Source: Chlorogloeopsis sp. ULAP01 (GTDB taxonomy: Bacteria > Cyanobacteriota > Cyanobacteriia > Cyanobacteriales > Nostocaceae). From it: a DNA stretch of 64,000 nucleotides. The notes under the pieces were generated by a model. It did no database searches, had not been told where the DNA came from, and saw only the letters and a program-made list of their open reading frames with translations. This document shows positions 1 to 8,948 of this stretch, piece after piece. Where the stretch lies: the NCBI RefSeq assembly GCF_030381805.1, contig NZ_JAUDRH010000007.1, positions 124,001-188,000 of the forward strand. Reading direction: 5' to 3'. The translations under genes were made by a program, and so were the position numbers. The number at the start of each line of letters is the position of its first letter. Within the stretch, counting starts at the first letter, position 1.

Positions 1-133
1 GCAAGCTCATAGCAAATGGTTCTGCTAACTCTTTCACTGGTTGCTCTCCAAGACGCAACCGATCCAATAGCGCTCGTCGAGTTGGATCTGCGATCGCAAC
101 AAAGACATCGGCACTGGCAGCAGGTCTACTCAT
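1..133 (-). CDS. ArsR/SmtB-family HTH regulator, N-terminal part (runs off window)
   Basis: Reading the minus strand from the ATG at 133 gives 44 residues that stay open to the window edge. They start MSRPAASADVFVAIADPTRR and continue with LLDRL and a V-K-E-L-A segment. The pattern IADPTRRxLLDRL followed by a short helix is typical of the start of the ArsR winged-helix fold. These proteins are usually dimeric repressors of about 100-120 residues that bind AT-rich palindromes in their own promoter. Two such palindromes lie just upstream at 151-166 and 186-199. The inducer cannot be told because the sensing half is outside the window. Small regulators of this subgroup often precede SRPBCC-domain or metal-resistance genes, which cannot be checked here. 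Confidence 0.75.
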   Translation of the reverse strand, partial: MSRPAASADVFVAIADPTRRALLDRLRLGEQPVKELAEPFAMSL

Positions 134-150
134 TGAGGTAAACCAAATAT

Positions 151-199
151 TTAAGTATTTACTTAACTATACCTCTAATAATATATAAGCAATTGCTTA
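151..199. promoter_or_regulatory. Two AT-rich palindromes, candidate ArsR operators
   Basis: TTAAGTATTTACTTAA (151-166) is an interrupted inverted repeat and TAAGCAATTGCTTA (186-199) is a perfect 14-bp palindrome. Both carry a TTAAG/CTTAA-like half-site and are 35 bp apart centre to centre. They sit 18-66 bp upstream of the ArsR-type start codon, where autoregulatory operators of this family normally lie. Operator function is inferred from position and symmetry only. Confidence 0.45.
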
Positions 200-235
200 A
201 ATGTCAACTTTGACTTGTAAAAATTTTGTTACCAG

Positions 236-265
236 AAAAAGGTGTGCTTAAGTTAACACACCTTT
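236..265 (-). terminator. Intrinsic terminator downstream of the GG-leader peptide gene
   Basis: On the minus strand AAAGGTGTG and CACACCTTT form a perfect 9-bp stem around a 10-nt loop and are followed by a T run (TTTTTC). It lies about 150 bp after the stop codon of the peptide gene at 418-687 and before the ArsR-type promoter, so it would separate the two minus-strand genes. Confidence 0.6.
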
Positions 266-417
266 GGATCTTAAAAATTAACTCTCAAACAGAACCCTAT
301 TTCCTTCTGTCATCTGCCATCTAGCTTGAAAATGGGGTTGGGGGAATATAGAAGAGGATTTTCATGCAAGGCTTGTGAAACTTGGTTCATAGAGACTGCC
401 TTCTAGCAGTGAGTAAG

Positions 418-687
418 TTATGGGAAGGTATAGGTATGTTCCTCTTTTTCGTGGCTTTCAATTGTATAACTCACCCAGCCATCACCCTCTTTTACAGTAG
501 TTTTGGTATTTTCATTCGGCTTAGTAATACCCGGAGTTGGATATATACCAAACCAACCTATCGGGGGTGCGACAAAAAATGGCCCAAACATTCCACCTGC
601 AACTATCTCGCTCTCATCATTGCTAATTTCTTTACACAGACCAAGAGATTCCAGTTTCGCAATTTCTAGGTCAAATAAATGACTCAT
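418..687 (-). CDS. Small double-glycine leader peptide, putative RiPP/bacteriocin-type precursor
   Basis: The product is 89 residues. The ATG at 687 follows AGGAG at a spacing of about 6 nt. The first 32 residues look like a leader: an amphipathic acidic helix, then NDESEIVAGG. That ending resembles the E-L/I-x-x-V-x-G-G cleavage signal of peptides exported by peptidase-containing ABC transporters, and of cyanobacterial bacteriocin-type leaders. The following 57 residues are rich in Gly, Pro and aromatics (MFGPFFVAPPIGWFGIYPTP), then turn polar and charged and end with HTYTFP. There is no cysteine in the core, so a lanthipeptide is unlikely. No maturation enzyme or transporter is nearby. It could also be an ordinary small protein whose GG is coincidental. 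Confidence 0.55.
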   Translation of the reverse strand: MSHLFDLEIAKLESLGLCKEISNDESEIVAGGMFGPFFVAPPIGWFGIYPTPGITKPNENTKTTVKEGDGWVSYTIESHEKEEHTYTFP

Positions 688-1189
688 AATTGGCTCCTAA
701 AATTTTAGATTAATCTGAAATTGCAGTATTGATGGGATCGGTTATAGCTTCCGATTCTAAATCCGATCACCCTAATTAAAATTTAATTCCACTAAATATA
801 TATTTCCAGGTTAATTACGTAATCTAAATTTCATAAATATGAATGCAATATTTCGTATTTCAGAAATTTTGATATCAGTTAATAACAAATGTTTTTTCAT
901 TTATAAGCACCCAACCCTTGAAAACGGTGCGTTACACTCCGCAATCACACACCCTACATTTTTTTAAAAAATCAAATATAAGTCCTATATTGTGCTGATT
1001 TACTAAAGCGATAAGTAGAACAAGGTAAATAATTAAAGGTTTGTAGTAAGGACTTTAGTCCTCCAATAGTGACTAAAGTCCTCACTACGAACTGGATGCC
1101 AACGTTTTTACATTAATTCACATAGTTTGGTTTTTTCAAGTCGTTCTACTTACACTAATAGAAGCAGTTAGTACTGATGGAGGATGAAT
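688..1189. other. AT-rich spacer with one palindromic repeat
   Basis: No supportable gene was seen in this 500-bp spacer. It holds the promoter of the minus-strand peptide gene, a dispersed inverted repeat at 1043-1088, and the leader of the small secreted-protein gene that starts at 1190. Confidence 0.5.
1043..1088. repeat. Dispersed palindromic repeat (GGACTTTAGTCC type)
   Basis: GTAGTAAGGACTTTAGTC (1043-1060) pairs with GACTAAAGTCCTCACTAC (1071-1088) over 18 positions with one G-T wobble, around a 10-nt loop. Short elements built on AGGACTTTAGTCC are familiar intergenic repeats of filamentous cyanobacteria. It may fold in RNA, but no T run follows, so it is not called a terminator. Confidence 0.7.
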
Positions 1190-1507
1190 ATGCGTTACTA
1201 TCCTGTAGTTGCTCTCCTCATGCTTTTAGGAAATCTCCTTTTCTCAACTGCAATCAGGGCTGAGGAACCTGCCACTATAACTAGTTTGGTTATGCGCGAT
1301 CGCATAGTTGTCATCACTAATGGCAAAGACGGGCTAAAATACTCAGTCAAAATGAAGGATGGCACTATGCTCAGTGCCAATTTAAGCGAAGATGAACTAG
1401 CCCAGCAGCACCCTGATGTGTACGATCAGGTTCGTCCAGCCTATGCTAACGACAAAAACACCCCTGGTTTGCTGATGTGGGTAGGAGACTTAGAGGTTAA
1501 ACCTTGA
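1190..1507 (+). CDS. Small secreted protein of unknown function
   Basis: An in-frame ATG lies at 1184, but GGAGG at 1179-1183 is correctly spaced (6 nt) only for the ATG at 1190, so that start is preferred, giving 105 residues. The first 24 or so residues are a signal peptide: MRYY, a hydrophobic stretch VVALLMLLGNLLFSTA, then IRAEE as a likely signal peptidase I site. The mature part is about 80 residues, mostly beta-like (ITSLVMRDRIVVITNG, LKYSVKMKDGTML), followed by an acidic helix. No family was recognised. It probably acts in the periplasm or outside the cell. Confidence 0.7.
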   Translation: MRYYPVVALLMLLGNLLFSTAIRAEEPATITSLVMRDRIVVITNGKDGLKYSVKMKDGTMLSANLSEDELAQQHPDVYDQVRPAYANDKNTPGLLMWVGDLEVKP

Positions 1508-1571
1508 AGTATCAGACTACTGCATCGCCGGGCTGTGCGATCGCCTTGAGCGTTTTCTTTGGTAATTAAAA

Positions 1572-2261
1572 CTAAAGTACCTTTGTTGAAGAACGATTTA
1601 ACTGTTCAACAATCCAATCCCGAATAACTTGAGTAACTTCATCAGCCACTTGATCTAAGCAATGATCGGCATTGGGATATAAAATAATACGCTTGGGTTG
1701 CAGAGCAAGTTGATAGACACGTTGCGAACAATCAGGAGGCAGTACCCGATCATCTGTACCATGTAACAGCAGGAGCGAACATCGCGTAGCTAGATCGGCA
1801 ACTGTTTCTGTGCCATAGACTTGGGTAGCAATAGTAACTACAGTACGAACATCTGGAGCTTGAACAGCAGCTTTAATTACCACTGCACCACCAAAAGAGT
1901 GTCCCACTAAGGCAAAATTTTGTATCCCCTCGTCATGTAAATAGTTAATACCAGCTAAAACATCTAAAACTGACTCTTCGAGTTCTGCTGGATAGCGATA
2001 GCGTACTCTCAAAGAAGCTATCCCTTCTTTAGTTAGCTGCTGACAAAGCAACGGGTAAACCCCACGAGCAGGTGTATCCCAGTCACCACCCACACCACCA
2101 ACCCAAATCACCGCCTGTTCGGTATCTTTGACTGGGTAGTAACGGCAGTGTATGCCACCTTTACTCGTTATCAATTTAACTGGGTAATATTCTTCTTGCT
2201 GTTCACCGACATGAACGTCTCGGACTATACTTTCAAAAGATTCATCATATATATGCTGCAT
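1572..2261 (-). CDS. Alpha/beta hydrolase (dienelactone hydrolase/esterase-like)
   Basis: The ATG at 2261 is preferred because GGAGG precedes it by 5 nt; a TTG 18 nt further upstream has no such site. The 229-residue protein shows a complete alpha/beta-hydrolase signature: the nucleophile elbow GHSFGG, the acid in LLHGTDDRVLPP and the late histidine in NADHCLDQV. The oxyanion region is WVGGVGGDWDTP. There is no signal peptide, so it is cytoplasmic. The length and the lack of a cap domain resemble small esterases or acyl hydrolases. The substrate is unknown. The gene stands alone between spacers. Confidence 0.8.
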   Translation of the reverse strand: MQHIYDESFESIVRDVHVGEQQEEYYPVKLITSKGGIHCRYYPVKDTEQAVIWVGGVGGDWDTPARGVYPLLCQQLTKEGIASLRVRYRYPAELEESVLDVLAGINYLHDEGIQNFALVGHSFGGAVVIKAAVQAPDVRTVVTIATQVYGTETVADLATRCSLLLLHGTDDRVLPPDCSQRVYQLALQPKRIILYPNADHCLDQVADEVTQVIRDWIVEQLNRSSTKVL

Positions 2262-2704
2262 ATTATCCTCCGCTACCAACCTCTGTGCTAAGTTCTAGAG
2301 TTAGAAAAACGGGTGTAGAGGAAAACCTATCAACAAATGTAATCAGAACTTAGTATTTCTTGCACTATACATCTATACATACACCCCATACTTCGCGATC
2401 GCAGATAAATGTATACATTTGTAGAAATTATTCTGATATCTAAATAATTATGATTGAATATTATTAATAATACTTTTGATAGAAATATTCGCTCATTAAT
2501 GTTCTGTGAAATAAATACGCGATCGCATCGGCACAATCACCATCACTATCAATATAGATAAGTTTTGGGCAAGCTGCATATTCTTTTGGAAGTGAATTTA
2601 TATTGGGCAGCGATCGCATTGAAAGTGTAAGTTAAGAAAAAAATCACGGTGATGACCCTGGAGGTAAGCAACCAAAATATAGTTGCTTTGTTTTGAAAAT
2701 CCAA
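2262..2704. other. AT-rich spacer with HIP1 octamers
   Basis: About 440 bp without a supportable gene. It contains several GCGATCGC-type sites (near 2395, 2520 and 2611). A 68-codon open frame on the minus strand has no ribosome-binding site or recognisable sequence and is not called. Confidence 0.4.
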
Positions 2705-4318
2705 TTAAGCAATACCCAAAACTTTACGCAATACAACTTGGTCTTCTAATTTGACTTTCAGGCGACCTTTTTCAATATCACGAATCCAGCTTTGACTTTT
2801 ACCTGCTAGCTTTGCCAGTTCTCTTTGGGAGAGATTAAGATTTTTTCGCGCTCGCAAAATCTGTTCGCCAATCAAATCACTTGTGGTTTTTGACTTTCTT
2901 TTGTTTTTTGCGGTTCGCTGTTGCTTTTTTTCTGAGTCTGCAATGTGCTGTTCCCAGTCTGGAGGCAGATCGAAAGCCAAAATGCGGGCATTCATCAGGA
3001 GATTCCACTTGCCACGAGGGCCTATATCTGTAAGCCGCGAGGTGTTGCCACCGTCATTCATCCAAAATTCCAGTGCCTCATCTGGATCTTCGGGAATATC
3101 GACTAACTTAGCCCACAAAGGTTGTATGGCAGCTGGGTAAGTAACTGGGTCAAAACAGGGTTTCATTCCATAATGATTGAGGACTTCTAAATCATGCTCA
3201 AAAGTCCGTAGCAATCGTTTGCGTTCCTCTCTTTGCCTAAATGCTAAGGTAATTTTTTCTTCACCGTAGGCAACCCGCATTAAGGTAGGAACGGTAATGC
3301 GTTGCTCTTTACCCATTTTGGTTTTAAACAGCAACCACAGCATCAATCGTGCTGCACCTTCGTGTTGCTGCCAAATACTCATGACTGTAGTTAACAAGGA
3401 TTTTGGCAGACTCCCATATTGATAAAACGCGCTTCTTTCCTTGCATCCCTGTTTATTTAAGAAGTGTTGTGTCCAGATACCTGCTCTAACTTTAAAGGTT
3501 AAGCCAACCAGATATTTACAACCAAGTTCGTCTTCTTGAAAGTGGTGCTGAATTGACACTAACTCCCACAAACGACTTTTTGTTACAGAAAACCCCTTGA
3601 CTTGCCCTTGTTGAGGCCAGTCAATAGAAATAATGAGTGAGCAAGCTTGCTGTACTAAGTTTTTCATTAAAGCCAGCTTGACAGCTTTGCTCAAATCTTT
3701 GCGTTTCTCTAAACCCAAATATTTCTCTAGTTGGCGTTCATCAATTGCAAACTCTTGCTCCCAAGGCCGATCCAAACTTGTAGCATAAGCTGCAAAAATC
3801 AAATGGATACAAGCATTTCTAATATCGAGTGCCTCAATTGCTCCTAAATCTGTTACTAGTTTTTGCGGCATCCCAGTAATAGATGTGCTTGGCTCTGCTG
3901 ATGCAAGAACATGAAAGGCGATCGCTCCCTTACCTTGGTAGACTTGGCGACGATAACACAAATTTCCTTGTTCGTCTATTTCCCAAGGCAGTGACGTGCG
4001 TTGTGCCAGCACATTGCAAGCTTCCCAAATGACAATTGCCGAAGCAAAGGGGTTGCTCTTGCCATTAGAAAACAAGTCTGGATTAGTCACCTCTCTTGGT
4101 TCAACTCTACACCTTCCCCTTTTTGCTTGCCAAGGTATGGGAGAGTTGGTAGGACAGGCTACCACACATTGAGGTTCTGGATAATAACCCTCGCAATTGT
4201 TACAAAGACTCGGATCAATCCAGTATTCATCGTTTTCGATTTTGATAGCACCTGTAGGACATTGAGGACGGCAATTATCACATCCAACGCAACTGTTATT
4301 AGGAATTGTATAAGGCAT
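2705..4318 (-). CDS. patB: Nitrogen-fixation transcriptional activator PatB/CnfR
   Basis: The product is 537 residues. Residues 1-60 hold two ferredoxin-type clusters, C10-x2-C13-x2-C16-x3-C20-P and C39-x2-C42-x8-C51-x3-C55-P, the second with a longer spacing. A long middle part of about 400 residues has no domain I recognise. The last 60 residues are an Xre/HipB-type helix-turn-helix (LRARKNLNLSQRELAKLAGK ... WIRDIEKGRLKV). N-terminal 4Fe-4S clusters with a C-terminal HTH are the hallmark of PatB of heterocystous cyanobacteria, called CnfR in Leptolyngbya. It is an oxygen-sensitive activator of nif genes. The divergent nif-type ferredoxin gene 0.9 kb away agrees with this. The clusters presumably report anaerobiosis. 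Confidence 0.9.
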   Translation of the reverse strand: MPYTIPNNSCVGCDNCRPQCPTGAIKIENDEYWIDPSLCNNCEGYYPEPQCVVACPTNSPIPWQAKRGRCRVEPREVTNPDLFSNGKSNPFASAIVIWEACNVLAQRTSLPWEIDEQGNLCYRRQVYQGKGAIAFHVLASAEPSTSITGMPQKLVTDLGAIEALDIRNACIHLIFAAYATSLDRPWEQEFAIDERQLEKYLGLEKRKDLSKAVKLALMKNLVQQACSLIISIDWPQQGQVKGFSVTKSRLWELVSIQHHFQEDELGCKYLVGLTFKVRAGIWTQHFLNKQGCKERSAFYQYGSLPKSLLTTVMSIWQQHEGAARLMLWLLFKTKMGKEQRITVPTLMRVAYGEEKITLAFRQREERKRLLRTFEHDLEVLNHYGMKPCFDPVTYPAAIQPLWAKLVDIPEDPDEALEFWMNDGGNTSRLTDIGPRGKWNLLMNARILAFDLPPDWEQHIADSEKKQQRTAKNKRKSKTTSDLIGEQILRARKNLNLSQRELAKLAGKSQSWIRDIEKGRLKVKLEDQVVLRKVLGIA

Positions 4319-5237
4319 AAGGCTATTGCCACTATATTCGTTGAGATGTTTGGCTCTAGTCTCCCCTGGATGCGTCCTTTCTATGCACTACTCACCACCA
4401 CATTCTTACTTTTACCAGCAATACATGATTGCTGTACTAACCACCCACATCCATACTCAGACAGACCATCCAATTACAAGCTATTTACAGCTTTTAACCC
4501 GACCGAGCCATCAAATCTTGATTATCTATAAATTTCATAATTTTTTCCAGAAATGTGTTCATCATGAGCGTTCATACCATTTCTTTGTTTTTTTGTACGG
4601 TAATTACCGAATTTCTTTCACTTAATAAAAACTCTTACTGAAATTATCTGTTATCACTAACATTTCAAAATAGAAGTTAGGAAATTTAAATTGGATTATT
4701 AATAATATTAATCTTTAACAATTCTTATTATTCTGTCAATTAGTTTACACTTTTTTATTTCTCACTCATATTTTGGATGAAATTTTTACCATAATTTGTA
4801 TGACAAATGGCTGAAAAAGGCTTAAGAGGGCAGGAGGCAGAAGCTATCCCCACGAATTCTCGTTAACGAGGATTTGTGATCTGCTGCATGAGGAACCTTG
4901 TTCCCTTTTAATGCAAACAAGTATCATCATTTTTGAGAGTTACAAGAAAACCTCCCTAACCCTATTTTCCCTAACTCCATTCCCTTTTAATTTGGATGTA
5001 TTATCAGTACACCTCTTGTCTGATTGTATTTTGCTAATCATGTCTAAAAAAATATTATTGGTAATTAATTTCATCTATTATTTTGATTACAAAAAACAAG
5101 CTGAATTTTGTATAAGTTATAGAATTTTGACGAAGTAAAAGGTTAAAGTAGAACATTAAAAAAATAAAATAAAAGTTATATTAGGATGAGCGTAAAGCGC
5201 AAATATATTCGTCAACAAAATTGCAGAAGGTACGTAC
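4319..5237. promoter_or_regulatory. Divergent regulatory spacer between patB/cnfR and fdxB
   Basis: A 919-bp AT-rich region carries the promoters of two divergent genes. Two perfect 12-bp palindromes stand out: CGGTAATTACCG at 4598-4609 and CTCGTTAACGAG at 4859-4870. The second lies in a longer near-palindrome, AATTCTCGTTAACGAGGATT. I did not find a GTA-N8-TAC NtcA site. AGAAGG precedes the fdxB start by 7 nt, and GTACGTAC overlaps that leader. Open frames in this spacer show no coding character. Confidence 0.4.
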
Positions 5238-5531
5238 ATGGCAGTATTAACAGGATTGACATTTGGTGGAAAAACTTGGACACCAAAATTTATTGAATCA
5301 ATCGACCAAGATAAATGTATTGGTTGTGGCAGATGCTTCAAAATCTGTGGACATAATGTGCTGGAACTAAAGGCGATGAATGAAGAAGGAGAATTTGTAG
5401 AAGATGAAGACGATGATGAAATTGAAAAGAAAGTAATGACAGTTGCTCATCCAGAAAACTGTATTGGTTGTGAAGCATGTGCAAAAATTTGTTCTAAGAA
5501 CTGCTACACCCATGCCGCATTAAATAACTAG
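5238..5531 (+). CDS. fdxB: Nif-specific ferredoxin III (2x[4Fe-4S])
   Basis: The product is 97 residues with two clusters: CIGCGRCFKICGHNVLEL in the first half and CIGCEACAKICSKNCYTHA in the second. They are separated by a very acidic linker (EEGEFVEDEDDDEIEKK). The opening MAVLTGLTFGGKTWTPKFIE is typical of the nitrogen-fixation ferredoxin III family, which probably delivers electrons to nitrogenase or to cofactor assembly. AGAAGG supports the ATG at 5238. The gene diverges from patB/cnfR, a likely regulator of it. The first Cys motif reads C-x2-C-x2-C-x3-C-G, with Gly where most ferredoxins have Pro. Confidence 0.9.
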   Translation: MAVLTGLTFGGKTWTPKFIESIDQDKCIGCGRCFKICGHNVLELKAMNEEGEFVEDEDDDEIEKKVMTVAHPENCIGCEACAKICSKNCYTHAALNN

Positions 5532-6082
5532 GTATTTGGATAGAAGAGAGGTATGTTTGTGAGAGGAAATACTGTTTATCTCAAAATGTAATCAACGTAG
5601 CAAGAATACCAGAGGGGAAGATTAGTTATTTACAGTAACTCTACAAAAAGTTCACGGTAAACAAATCCGTAAATCGCAAATTGTTAGTAGTTAACAACTT
5701 AAAGCTTGCTGCTAAGATAGCCTCATCATTTTTTAGGCAAACAGTTAACCATCAACAATCAAACTTCTCTACACGCGGAACTATCCTGGAAAATAGGAAT
5801 AAATATATAGTCTCAGAATTGCTGGGGGAACATAAATTAAAACATGATTAAATTCCCCCTATTATTTATTAGAAACATAGAAAATAAAATAGTTAGACAA
5901 AGTTGCCTGATAAAGGTGTAAACCAAAATAAGTACGAAAATTGTAACAGCTACTTATCTAGACACAAACCTAAAAATTCTCTTCTTTGGTGTGACGTATG
6001 CATCGAAAGCACAGGATGCAATGTACTACTTTACAACAGGCGAGAATCACACCTTGAACACCGTGTTAAAGAGCAGGTATAT
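5532..6082. other. Spacer upstream of the cox operon
   Basis: This 551-bp AT-rich region should hold the oxidase promoter. An upstream TTG-initiated extension of coxB (from 5903) is open but gives a Cys/Arg-rich sequence foreign to subunit II, so it is treated as leader. No convincing NtcA or sigma-factor site was identified by eye. Confidence 0.4.
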
Positions 6083-7051
6083 ATGCAACAAATTCCTGTT
6101 TCGCTGTTAACCTTAGTTGCTGGAGTAGTAATCACACTCTTCAGTCTTTGGGTTGGTCAACACCACAGTCTACTACCGGAACAAGCATCGCAACAAGCGC
6201 CTTTAGTAGACGGTTTTTTTAATATTATGGTGACAATTGCCACCGCACTATTTGTAGTGGTAGAAGGAACCATTCTGATTTTTTTGTGGAAATTTCGTCA
6301 CCGTCAAGGTGATGATACAGATGGTGCGCCCGTTGAGGGTAACTTGCCTCTAGAAGTTTTTTGGACGGCAATCCCAACCATTATTGTCATTGTCTTGGGA
6401 ATTTACAGTGTAGATGTATACGGGCGCATGGGGGGGTTAGATACTCATAATCATGCTCCATCTCATGTTGCTCAAATGCCCGGAACTGCCTTAGCTGCAA
6501 CATGGAATGATGCATCTGGGATGGAAATGGCAGCACCAGTTAATGAACCGGAAATTGGCATTGGTGCAGCTAGCGATCGCCCACAAAAACCTGCTGATTT
6601 AGCAGTCGATGTCACGGGAATGCAGTTTGCTTGGATTTTCAATTATCCAGATAGCGGTGTGATGAGTAGTGAATTACACGTTCCTGTTGGTGCTGACGTA
6701 CAGCTAAACCTGGCTGCCACAGACGTAATTCACTCTCTTTGGGTGCCGCAATTTCGTTTAAAGCAAGATGCAATTCCTGGTATCCCAACTAAACTGCGGT
6801 TTGTCGCCACTAAAGTTGGTAACTATCCCATCGTTTGTACAGAATTGTGTGGTGGCTATCACGGTTCAATGCGATCGCAGGTAGTTGTTCATACTCCCGC
6901 CGAGTTTGAAAGCTGGTTGGCAGAAAACCGCATCGCACAACAAGAACTGAAACAAGCAGTTGCAGTTAACCCTGCTGAATTATCAACATCAGATTTTCTC
7001 GCTCCCTACACCCAAAAAATGGGGATAGAGTCAATAGTCCATAGTCATTAA
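6083..7051 (+). CDS. coxB: Cytochrome c oxidase subunit II
   Basis: The ATG at 6083 gives MQQIPVSLLTLVAGVV, a normal N-terminus of subunit II, and a protein of 322 residues. There are two transmembrane helices (about residues 6-26 and 50-75), then a third hydrophobic stretch PTIIVIVLGIYSVDVYG. The periplasmic cupredoxin domain carries the CuA ligands: His in DVIHSLWVP and C-T-E-L-C-G-G-Y-H-G-S-M. CuA takes electrons from cytochrome c or plastocyanin. A Gly/Ala/Met-rich insertion lies between the membrane part and the CuA domain. It is the first gene of coxB-coxA-coxC. Next to patB and fdxB it is likely the heterocyst-type oxidase (cox2), which removes oxygen for nitrogenase. Confidence 0.93.
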   Translation: MQQIPVSLLTLVAGVVITLFSLWVGQHHSLLPEQASQQAPLVDGFFNIMVTIATALFVVVEGTILIFLWKFRHRQGDDTDGAPVEGNLPLEVFWTAIPTIIVIVLGIYSVDVYGRMGGLDTHNHAPSHVAQMPGTALAATWNDASGMEMAAPVNEPEIGIGAASDRPQKPADLAVDVTGMQFAWIFNYPDSGVMSSELHVPVGADVQLNLAATDVIHSLWVPQFRLKQDAIPGIPTKLRFVATKVGNYPIVCTELCGGYHGSMRSQVVVHTPAEFESWLAENRIAQQELKQAVAVNPAELSTSDFLAPYTQKMGIESIVHSH

Positions 7052-7153
7052 TTTGGTGGTTAATCAACTCTTTGCGTCCCTCTACGTTTCAAGGTGCTAC
7101 GAACTTGAGAAACGCTGTAACCACCAACAGACAAATTATCGCGGAAATTGCTT

Positions 7154-8842
7154 ATGACGCTCGAAATTCCACGGAATCATCCACCGGGAAATGAAGCCTC
7201 TACTGTTGTGGTTGCCGGAACCACTCATCATCCCCAAGCGTGGAAATGGTACCACTACTTCACATTTAATGTTGACCACAAGGTCATCGGCATCCAATAC
7301 TTAGTAACGGCGTTTTTGTTCTACCTTATCGGTGGGCTGATGGCAGTTGCCATGCGTGCTGAGTTGGCAACACCCGATGCTGATTTGCTAGAACCCAACC
7401 TTTACAATGCTTTCATGACGAACCACGGGACGATCATGATTTTCTTTTGGATCGTCCCTAGTGCGATTGGAGGATTTGGCAATTTCCTGGTGCCGTTGAT
7501 GGTGGGTGCTAGGGATATGGCTTTTCCGAAGTTGAATGCGATCGCTTTTTGGTTGAACCCACCTGCAGGTTTACTACTATTAGCCAGTTTCTTCTTCGGT
7601 GGTGGTTCCCAATCTGGTTGGACAGCTTATCCACCTTTAAGCCTGGTAACTGCCCCCACAGCCCAAACGTTGTGGGTACTAGCCATTGTCTTGGTAGGAA
7701 CCTCCTCAATTTTAGGTTCGCTGAACTTTGTCATTACCATCTTGTTCATGAAAGTCCCCAGCATGAAATGGGATCAAGTTCCCCTATTTTGTTGGGCGAT
7801 TTTGGCAACTTCCGTCTTAGCACTGGTATCTACACCAGTATTAGCAGCAGGATTAATACTACTGTTATTCGACCTCCATTTTGGTACATCTTTCTTTAAA
7901 CCAGATGCAGGCGGTAACGTAGTCCTTTACCAACACTTGTTCTGGTTCTATTCCCACCCGGCAGTTTATCTGATGATTCTGCCCATCTTCGGCATCATGT
8001 CCGAAGTCATACCCGTGCATGCGCGCAAACCTATCTTTGGCTATAAAGCGATCGCCTATTCTAGTTTGGCTATCTGCCTTGTGGGTTTGTTCGTCTGGGT
8101 ACACCATATGTTTACCAGTGGCACACCCGGTTGGATGCGGATGTTCTTCACCATCTCTACCCTGATCGTTGCCGTTCCCACTGGTGTAAAGATATTTGGT
8201 TGGGTTGCTACCCTCTGGGGTGGCAAAATCCGCTTCACTAGTGCCATGCTGTTTGCGGTTGGCTTATTGATGATGTTTGTTCTCGGTGGGATTGGTGGTG
8301 TCACCCTGGGAACAGCACCCTTTGATGTTCACGTTCATGATACCTACTATGTAGTAGGACACTTCCACTACGTATTGTTTGGTGGTTCCGTATTTGGTAT
8401 CTACGCAGGCATTTACCACTGGTTTCCCAAAATCACCGGACGGATGATGAATGAAACCTTAGGTCGCATTCACTTTATCCTTACCTTTATCGGTACAAAT
8501 CTGACTTTCCTACCCATGCATGAATTGGGTTTACAAGGTATGCCCCGAAGAGTAGCAATGTACGATCCACAATTTACCTCCATCAACGAGATTTGTACGA
8601 TTGGTGCTTATGTTTTAGGCATATCGGTAATTCCCTTCACGATTAACATTCTCTGGAGTTGGGTTGCTGGCAAAAAAGCCGGGGATAATCCTTGGAATGC
8701 TATGACTTTAGAGTGGACAACCAGTTCTCCGCCTCTAATTGAAAATTGGGAAGTCTTGCCCGTAGTAACTCACGGCCCTTACGATTACGGTGTTCATAAT
8801 GCTGAAGTTCAGACTGCTACTGTAACGGAAGCTAGCGCTTAA
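7154..8842 (+). CDS. coxA: Cytochrome c oxidase subunit I
   Basis: The ATG at 7154 is preferred to a TTG two codons upstream, giving 562 residues and about 12 transmembrane helices. Haem and copper ligands are visible: H in FMTNHGTIMIFFW (low-spin haem), H and Y in FYSHPAVYLMILP (CuB, Tyr cross-link), HH in WVHHMFTSG (CuB), and H in VHDTYYVVGHFHYVLFGG (both haems). It is the catalytic subunit that reduces O2 to water and pumps protons across the cytoplasmic or thylakoid membrane. It follows coxB after 102 bp and is followed by coxC. Subunit II/I/III order is the usual cyanobacterial aa3-type arrangement. Confidence 0.95.
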   Translation: MTLEIPRNHPPGNEASTVVVAGTTHHPQAWKWYHYFTFNVDHKVIGIQYLVTAFLFYLIGGLMAVAMRAELATPDADLLEPNLYNAFMTNHGTIMIFFWIVPSAIGGFGNFLVPLMVGARDMAFPKLNAIAFWLNPPAGLLLLASFFFGGGSQSGWTAYPPLSLVTAPTAQTLWVLAIVLVGTSSILGSLNFVITILFMKVPSMKWDQVPLFCWAILATSVLALVSTPVLAAGLILLLFDLHFGTSFFKPDAGGNVVLYQHLFWFYSHPAVYLMILPIFGIMSEVIPVHARKPIFGYKAIAYSSLAICLVGLFVWVHHMFTSGTPGWMRMFFTISTLIVAVPTGVKIFGWVATLWGGKIRFTSAMLFAVGLLMMFVLGGIGGVTLGTAPFDVHVHDTYYVVGHFHYVLFGGSVFGIYAGIYHWFPKITGRMMNETLGRIHFILTFIGTNLTFLPMHELGLQGMPRRVAMYDPQFTSINEICTIGAYVLGISVIPFTINILWSWVAGKKAGDNPWNAMTLEWTTSSPPLIENWEVLPVVTHGPYDYGVHNAEVQTATVTEASA

Positions 8843-8860
8843 TCATTAGAGTCTTAGTGT

Positions 8861-8925
8861 CTTTGTGCCTTTGTGGTTTTTTAAACGAACCACAAAGGAC
8901 GCAGAGAACGCAAAGAAAGAGATAG
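8861..8925. repeat. Intergenic repeat of CTTTGTGGTT type between coxA and coxC
   Basis: CCTTTGTGGTT (8868-8878) pairs perfectly with AACCACAAAGG (8888-8898), with a 9-nt loop. It is followed by GACGCAGAGAACGCAAAG, a run often seen as an intergenic repeat in cyanobacteria. It has no T run, so it may modulate coxC expression or mRNA stability rather than terminate. Confidence 0.6.
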
Positions 8926-8948
8926 AAAGAATTTGTAGTACAAACAAT

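Noticed and set aside
382..669. Plus-strand frame opposite the GG-leader peptide gene
   Set aside because: Antisense shadow; the minus strand has the good ribosome-binding site and leader motif.
4001..4625. Two plus-strand frames over the start of patB and its spacer
   Set aside because: One lies mainly antisense to patB and the other in AT-rich spacer; neither has a start signal or recognisable sequence.
5903..6082. N-terminal extension of coxB from a TTG
   Set aside because: Sixty Cys/Arg-rich residues unlike any subunit II; the ATG at 6083 gives a normal N-terminus.
4319..6082. NtcA-type GTA-N8-TAC sites near fdxB and cox
   Set aside because: Candidates such as GTACGGTAATTAC have the wrong spacing, so none is claimed.
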